Shown here piece after piece: positions 58,169-64,000 of a DNA stretch of 64,000 nucleotides. Location: the NCBI GenBank assembly GCA_003864495.1, contig ML133416.1, positions 1 to 64,000 of the forward strand, written 5' to 3'. Each line of letters starts with the position of its first letter. The first letter of the stretch is position 1. Both the position numbers and the translations under genes were made by a program. A model generated the notes under the pieces. That model ran no database searches, was not told the DNA's origin, and saw only the letters and a program-made list of their open reading frames with translations. This DNA comes from Nemopilema nomurai. Taxonomy: Eukaryota > Cnidaria > Scyphozoa > Rhizostomeae > Rhizostomatidae.

Positions 58169-59729
58169 ATGGCTGAAGGAGGAAACGCCCCATTAGTTCT
58201 TGTGACTGGTGCTTCTGGCTACGTTGCCAGTCATTGCATAAAAAACCTTCTGGAAGGCGGGGAATATCGAGTAAAAGGAACAGTTAGGAGCTTGAAGAAT
58301 GAGGCAGTTTGTGAAGCTCTGACGAACTTGGTCCCAGATGCAAGCCACCCACTCGAACTCGTCGAAGGGGACTTGCTTGACGAGGCGTCCTGGAAAAGCG
58401 CAGTTGAAGGCTGCACTTATGTGCTTCACGTCGCTTCGCCATTTATTGCGGGAACGCCAAAGCACGAAGATGACCTCATCAAACCAGCTGTCGAGGGAAC
58501 TCTCAATGTTCTGAAGGCTTGCAAGGAAGTGGGAGGTGTCAAGAGAGTTGTTCCTCACAAGCTCGATGGCAGCAATTATGGTCGGAAATTTGAGAAAAGA
58601 ATTAAGTGAAGAGGATTGGTCAGATGTAAAAAAAGCAAGTGCCTATGAGAAAAGCAAATCTCTGGCCGAAAAGGCTGCCTGGGACTTTGTTAAAGAGCTA
58701 CCGGATGAAAAGAAATTTGAATTGGTAACAATCAATCCAGGTTTTATCATAGGCCCACTTCTGATCAAGAAAGAGTGTGCCAGCTCTGATTTAATAAAGC
58801 AGATTCTGCTTAGAGAGATGTCTGCAGTACCTGACATCCACATGGCTACAATTGATGTAAGAGATGTCGCAGAGGCCCACATCAAATCCATCACAAATCC
58901 TGATGCTGCAGGGAACAGGCACATTCTTTCTGCTGCCAAACAATCCTACTCATTTTTACAATTGGCTGACACCCTGGCAAAGGAGTTCAATGGCAAAGGT
59001 TTCAATGTACCAACAAGAAAAGTGCCAAAACCATTGTTATGGCTTGCCAGCTGGTTTAAAAAAGATGTCAGAAACGCATACCCTTATATTGGAGTCCCTT
59101 GGAAGATGAACAATGACCGCATGAAGAATGTGCTTAGTATTGAAGGTCGAAGTATTGATGAAGCTGTGGTATGTATGGCACAAAGCATGCTTGATCTTGG
59201 TATGATCCAGAAATCACCAGAAAATGCCCACGGAAAAGCTACGACTACAAAAGATGACAAAGCTGCAAAGGACAAGCCAAGCACATCAGCTGCAACGGAA
59301 GATGCAAAAAGTGCTGATGTTGTTAAGGAAGGAGATGCAAAGGAAGGAGATGCAAAGGAAGGAGATGCAAAGGAAGGAGATGCAAAGGAAGGAGATGCAA
59401 AGGAAGGAGATGCAAAGGAAGGAGATGCAAAGGAGGGAGATGCAAAGGAGGGAGATGCAAAGGAGGGAGATGCAAAGGAAGGAGATGCAAAGGAGGGAGA
59501 TGCAAAGGAGGGAGATGCAAAGGAAGGAGATGCAAATGAAAAAGCTCAAAACGTTGGTGAAGAGAAGGAAGAAGTGAAGGTAGATGCTAAAAAAGAAGAA
59601 GAAGGGGGAAATGGTGAAGAACCAGATAAAGAAACCCATCAAGATGGCAATGAAAAAAGTGATAGCAAGGAAGAGGGTGAGAAAGAGGAGAATGTGCAAG
59701 ATGATGAAGGGACTGCAACCAAAAGCTAG
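58169..59729 (+). CDS. Extended SDR copy 3 with KEGDA-repeat acidic tail (1-bp frameshift)
   Basis: This is the same reductase as copy 2 for about 346 residues, with intact TGASGYVASH and YEKSK motifs, then a tail of about 170 residues. The tail starts KSPENAHGKATTT, has 14 exact KEGDA pentapeptides (59325-59534) and ends with a Glu/Lys/Asp-rich stretch and a stop at 59729. It is predicted to be disordered and highly charged. One extra C at about 58551 (gttcctcac, against gttctcac in copies 1 and 2) splits the gene into frames 58169-58609 and 58536-59729. Without it the product is 519 residues. The extra C is more likely a sequence or assembly error than a real break, because the rest, including the tail, is open. 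Confidence 0.75.
59325..59534. repeat. 15-bp coding minisatellite, 14 copies (KEGDA)
   Basis: The unit aaggaaggagatgca (or aaggagggagatgca) is repeated 14 times in frame within SDR copy 3. The third-position A/G variation in GAA/GAG and the lack of amino acid change mean every unit reads KEGDA. Confidence 0.92.
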
Positions 59730-61525
59730 ATTGGCTGCATTTTGAAATGGTATTGAAAGGCAGTTGTAGGTATAAGGTGATGGGGAGAAAGATGACAGCT
59801 AGCAACTAGGTTATGCTGATAAAACAATTTTTTCATGCAGAACAGATTTTGTGATATTTTGATAAAACTTATTGAGCTTATATTTAAAAAGGCACTATTG
59901 CTTACATGAATTTCTAAGTTTGAAATTTGAGTTTTATTGTGGCTTGAAAGTAGCTTTGTAATAAGGTGCTCAGATTTGCTTTAATTTATGCTCTCATCAA
60001 ATTTTATTTATTAATGTATATTTAGATGTATCAGTCAGGTCAGGGCTTAAAATTCTCAATCACACTATTATTTAAGAACATGTCAGTCTTTTATTGTTTT
60101 TTTGCTCCTGTATACAGAGTCAATTTTTATATTTGTAATAGTTTCTTGTCAAATTAATTACGTTCTTGCTCTAAACAAATCTTGAAAGTTTTTTAATCCT
60201 GATATACACCAGCATCCTATAGTTTATTAAATTTACATATGAATTATAATGCTATCCATTTAATATAATTGCATAATAATTGCCAGGAATTCAAAGTATA
60301 GTTTTGTCTTTGTTTTTCACTTGTTCCTTCGAATGTTTTGAAAATATTAGTCACCAGCATTGGTTACCAAGATATGATAGTCTGGAAACTTTGTATTTTG
60401 CACACAGTCAGAGTACAGTCTTCAATCAAAAAAGGTTGGAATATCACTACAAAAAGGAGAAATCTAAACTTTCTAAGTTGCATCAATTCTGATTTTCAGT
60501 CTTGAGGAAGGGGATGTAAGTGCCCTTGTTTCAAAAATATAGTTGATCTGAAGGGCTTGAAATATTATGGAACCACAATTTTTCATGCCAAACACCACTT
60601 AAAATCTGGCCTGTCGGAAACTTCAAGTTTGAATGATTCTGGCACAGTGACTGCAAAATGAGGCCTAAATATGATCTGAAGATTGCAAGCCAATTTAAAT
60701 GACATTTTTCAAAACATTAGCATTGAAATGATTCACAACAAAGCTCTTATGAAAGCGTTTCTAAATAAGGACTACTTAAGTCTCTATGAAGGTGCAGTCA
60801 GTAGGGAACCAAATAAAGAAACAAGGAATTATGATACAGTCATGCCTACTTACAATTAGCAGTGTTGGCGTATATATGAGGATTTTGCAAAAAGGCCTGG
60901 CAAATGTGGACTCATTGCTATTCTGATCACCTTCTCATATTCTTTTCTGTCACATACTAAATTCCATTGGAGTCTATTGACAAAAGCCGCTTCTAAGCAA
61001 TATTGAAATTTTACTAGTATTGGCCCTCATTCTTAACTTCTTTGCATCAAATGAGACCATCATTGTGATACCATCTCAATTTTCAGGAAAGGTATATCAA
61101 GCAGGCTTCTGTTTGCATGACAATTTATATTGATAAGGTAAATGAAATAAGCGAGATTTGGTTAAAAGGTATCTTGAAAGATAAGACAAATTTAATCTTA
61201 CTTTAGAACAATAAATACAATCAATTATTAGTTGCCTGCAAGATTTCAGCTGAACAAATGAACAAGAAGGTGTCATTGAAAGACAGATAAGTTAGGCAAA
61301 AATTAGCCAACTCTGAAGTATATCTTGGTCATGCTCTTTATTTTTTTCAGTTTTTGTTGCAAAAAACAAAGTTAAAGAAACTTTTCTTTAAGAAGTAGCA
61401 CTTGCAAAACTTGCAAGAAAAAGGCCTTGTAAACATTGAATACTTTAAAGTAATACATACATTTGCATTTATTATAAAAACTGTAGGTTTTGATAATAAT
61501 ATCACAAACTCAAGGTTGGTAAAAT
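59730..61525. other. Spacer between SDR copy 3 and CCDC103
   Basis: 3' flanks of two converging genes. No gene seen. A minus-strand AATAAA at 61473-61468, about 55 bp after the CCDC103 stop, is a good candidate poly(A) signal. Confidence 0.55.
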
Positions 61526-62206
61526 TCAACCAAAGTATCTGAATTTAAGTTCATTCAGCAGTTCTTTCTCCTCTTCAGCTACATTTTCTTCTAATTTTGC
61601 AAACAATTCATTCGTTGAATGTTTCTCTGTTTTACTAAGAAATTGCAGAGAAAGCTTAAATCGTTTGCTCTTAGATAGGTTTTTTAGAATGTTTAAAATT
61701 CTGGCCGTGTACTCTGCGTTAAAACATTCGTTAAGTGCCATTATAATTTCTCCTATCAAATCAGACACTAACTCGGAGGCAAATATTTTTCCAGCGATGA
61801 GACTGTCCAGCCTCATTAAGTATTGGTAACGTTTAAGATTTGTCTTCAGCGACCTTTTCCACTTTTTCAAAAATGATGGTACCGTTTCGGTTTCACCAGT
61901 CGCAGAGTCACAGCCTTCTTCAACAGCATTTTCTCCCTGGAGCGAAATTCCACCTGATCTTCCTCCGGTGAAGACAGGATTTAGTGGTTGATGAGGTTTA
62001 GTGGTGCCATCAATGTCTTTTCTCTCCAAGGGTTGTAAACTTGATGCCAAGACAATGTTTCTGAATTCTTCATACGACCCAACTCTTTGTTCCACAGCTC
62101 TAAACTTTGCAGCATTCTCCCGAGAGTACTTTTTGTCTGCTTCAACAGCAGCTGCAAGCTCCCTCTCCAGTTTCGCAAAATCAATTTCATCTTTTTCAGT
62201 ATTCAT
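61526..62206 (-). CDS. CCDC103: Coiled-coil domain-containing protein 103, dynein arm factor (226 aa)
   Basis: CCDC103 is needed to attach outer dynein arms to axonemes of motile cilia and flagella. The single open frame starts MNTEKDEIDFAKLERELAAA. The conserved N-terminal stretch continues DKKYSRENAAKFRAVEQRV, then SYEEFRNIVLASSLQPLERK, which is the family's signature. The C-terminal half (FLKKWKRSLKTNLKRYQYLM ... LIGEIIMALNE ... NLSKSKRFKLSLQFLSKTE) matches the helical RPAP3-C-like domain. The length of 226 fits human CCDC103 (242). It appears intronless here, and the middle linker (about 65-105) is variable. The start is chosen because the family signature begins within ten residues of it. 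Confidence 0.9.
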   Translation of the reverse strand: MNTEKDEIDFAKLERELAAAVEADKKYSRENAAKFRAVEQRVGSYEEFRNIVLASSLQPLERKDIDGTTKPHQPLNPVFTGGRSGGISLQGENAVEEGCDSATGETETVPSFLKKWKRSLKTNLKRYQYLMRLDSLIAGKIFASELVSDLIGEIIMALNECFNAEYTARILNILKNLSKSKRFKLSLQFLSKTEKHSTNELFAKLEENVAEEEKELLNELKFRYFG

Positions 62207-64000
62207 TTTCTCGGATAAAATCGATAATTTTGTGGACGCTTCGTCGCTATGGCTGTTGTTGATTGGATTCTGTTGTTGTTGCTGCTCTTTAGAAGCGATT
62301 CAGAAGATGGAGCAAGCTCCCATTTCAACCAAAACACCTCACATTTCAAGCAGGTAGTAATAGCCATAAAAGTTAGCAGATTCAAGCTACTTAACTCAAG
62401 TTTAATTCATTAGCCATGCCCCCCTCCTCCCCCCATTCTCAAGTTCTTGGCGTGGGCAATGGTATAGTTTAAGATTGAGCCCACCCAAGGACCACCCAAG
62501 GAGCGAATAAAATTTAACCAAGGTAAAGCCATAAAGAGCAGTTGAGTAGTTATGTATTCTGTTGCTTTGCGCCCATTTAAAACAATACTGGAGAAAGGAC
62601 TTCTAAGAAAAAGTGCCGAAATCAGCTCTATACAGAATTGAATAAGATCGCTCAATGTTAAATACAGACTTTAAATTAAAATTTCAAACTTTCCATACAT
62701 AGCTATGCTCAAAGGCTGTAAGCAGTGGGGGGGGGGGGGGGGGAATACCATTGGCACAGATTGCACTAAATTGGCTGGGAGAACTCTACTTCCTAAACAC
62801 CATGTGCATCATTTTTGCAAAAGAATTGTCTACTGAATTGATGCTAATAAGAGACAATTTATAGAAATATACAACAGTAAGATAGTAAATAAATCAAATA
62901 ATATCAAGCAGTATATAAACACTTTTTGATCTCTGAAAAAGTGTTGGTGAGGCGTGTGGCTTCAGCCCCCAGTGGTATCGGGTTTGATTCAAAGTTTCTC
63001 TCTTAATCAGAAAATTTGCTAGCTGAAAATTATTCTTCCAAATTTTTGGCACAGCGTTTTAGATTTTCATTAAAACTTTAGCTCTCAGATTTAAATGAAA
63101 ATTGTACGTGCTCTGGCTTCCCTAAAGACAATTTGTAAGACAATTCTGACCTATAGCGAAGAACTTTGGAGGCTGGGCTTAACTTGCTTCGTAAGATTGG
63201 CACTCATGCTGATGATCATCCAGGGTTTTACAGTATGGTACGGTCAAGGGTCAGAGAGGTTGTGTCAGATTTTTTTACCATTGCCGTCCTTTTTAGCCTA
63301 ATTTGCGTACATGGTCTTCGTTGCCCATACTGAATGGTATCTTGTGTGTTGTCTATCGTCAAGTGCATTTCTCGTTTAGAGGAAATGAGAGCTCTGCTGC
63401 AAACCTTATCGCTTTTTTGCCCTTCTGAACAATTTTGCAAAGCAGTTGACCTCTAGATGAAATGGTAAAACACATGGAATAATTACAATTACTATTAGAA
63501 TTATTTAGCATAATTTCTTCATTTTGACTGTGCCTTGATGCAGTGATGCGCTTAACAACTTTATTGAAAAAGCTTTGCAGCTAGCGACGTTTTTTAGGAA
63601 AGCGATCTATTGCCAGTGTACAATTGACCACACCCTCAACATCTTTTGGCCACACCAACTAATGCCTCATAGCGTTTTTCTTGCCCAGTTGACAATTCTA
63701 AGCCATTTCTTCTCTTGTCCAACGTCTCATCACCATAGTTGTGGCATGACACCTCCCCTCCAACATTTTTTCAATCAATGAGAATTGTGGACTGTCTATT
63801 CTGAGCGGTACGGTATTTATTTTGCTAAATTTCAGCCCTAGAGATGCATTTTCAGCCATTCTAGAAGGCTCAACTTCAAACGTTTTCTTTTCCACCAGGC
63901 CCAAGAATGCAGGGTTCCTCCAATGTCACTAAACTCGATTCCTAGCTCTCTCAGGTTCGATTTCATGGTGCCGTCTCTGTCAATAGATACCATTAGTTAT
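62207..64000. other. Right-hand flank without supported gene
   Basis: The 5' flank of CCDC103 contains a CTG/TTG-type short repeat near 62255-62285. A run of 17 G is at 62727-62743. Only short, unrecognised ORFs follow. Confidence 0.5.

Larger units (their letters stand above)
52763..59215. repeat. SDR tandem triplication (~2.7-kb period)
   Basis: The start codons lie at 52763, 55463 and 58169, spaced 2700 and 2706 bp. Identity covers the coding region and, for units 1 and 2, the whole spacer. Unit 3 leaves the shared sequence at about 59212, six codons before the end of copy 2. Unit 1 has a different upstream sequence before about 52760. These edges mark the duplication breakpoints. Confidence 0.85.

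Noticed and set aside
59224..59699. Alternative-frame ORFs over the KEGDA repeat (QRKEM on plus, LLCIS on minus)
   Set aside because: They are shadows of the 15-bp coding repeat. The KEGDA frame is continuous with the reductase domain.
62948..63000. tRNA or tRNA-derived SINE (gggtttgattcaaag resembles a B box)
   Set aside because: No matching A box at the right distance and no cloverleaf could be drawn.
63838..63990. Minus-strand frame MVSIDRDGTMKSNLREL as an exon of an edge gene
   Set aside because: About 50 codons then a stop. It looks protein-like, but I could not assign it or find further exons inside the window.

Overview
This window is eukaryotic nuclear DNA. Genes carry GT-AG introns, the spacers are AT-rich, and transposon remains are abundant. 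Three single-copy animal genes can be read exon by exon: CTDP1/FCP1, DHRS1 and the motile-cilium gene CCDC103. CCDC103, with Merlin, hAT and BEL/Pao remains and a GRE2/dihydroflavonol-reductase-like SDR cluster, points to an invertebrate metazoan. A cnidarian is my best guess, by inference only.

Region 1 (1-17.6 kb) is a tandem array of one unrecognised coiled-coil gene family. Two copies are intact (1151-3794 and 12020-14708), each with six exons coding for 513 residues. Every exon length is a multiple of three and every intron is phase 0. Between and after them lie three inverted-repeat derivatives (5.0-6.6, 8.4-10.0 and 15.9-17.5 kb). In each, two promoter + exon 1 + exon 2 arms face each other around a spacer of about 350 bp. 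A ~3447-bp block carrying one of them is duplicated in tandem almost without change. All arms have a TGACGTCA palindrome upstream of the ATG, and most have a TATA-like box.

Region 2 (17.6-25.7 kb) holds CTDP1 on the minus strand: seven coding exons, 755 residues. Its last intron contains seven copies of a 78-bp repeat, and every copy carries a perfect-looking splice donor.

Region 3 (25.7-33.3 kb) holds DHRS1 on the plus strand: ten exons, 314 residues. One intron contains a 287-bp MITE with 18-bp terminal inverted repeats.

Region 4 (33.3-52.7 kb) is a repeat and transposon graveyard. It holds a 147-bp x 3 repeat, a 15-bp x 23 minisatellite fused to a possible pogo-like transposase tail, a rearranged Merlin transposase, BEL/Pao fragments, one complete but broken hAT element with an 8-bp target duplication, and a Gypsy-like gag fragment.

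Region 5 (52.7-59.8 kb) is a tandem triplication (about 2.7 kb per unit) of an intronless SDR gene. The third copy has gained a 14 x KEGDA acidic tail. Breaks in copies 1 and 3 are single-base homopolymer changes and may be assembly errors.

Region 6 (59.8-64 kb) holds CCDC103 on the minus strand and otherwise featureless sequence.

Exon limits were read by eye from splice consensus and reading phase. No alignment or database search was run. Family names rest on recognised motifs and remembered homologues.
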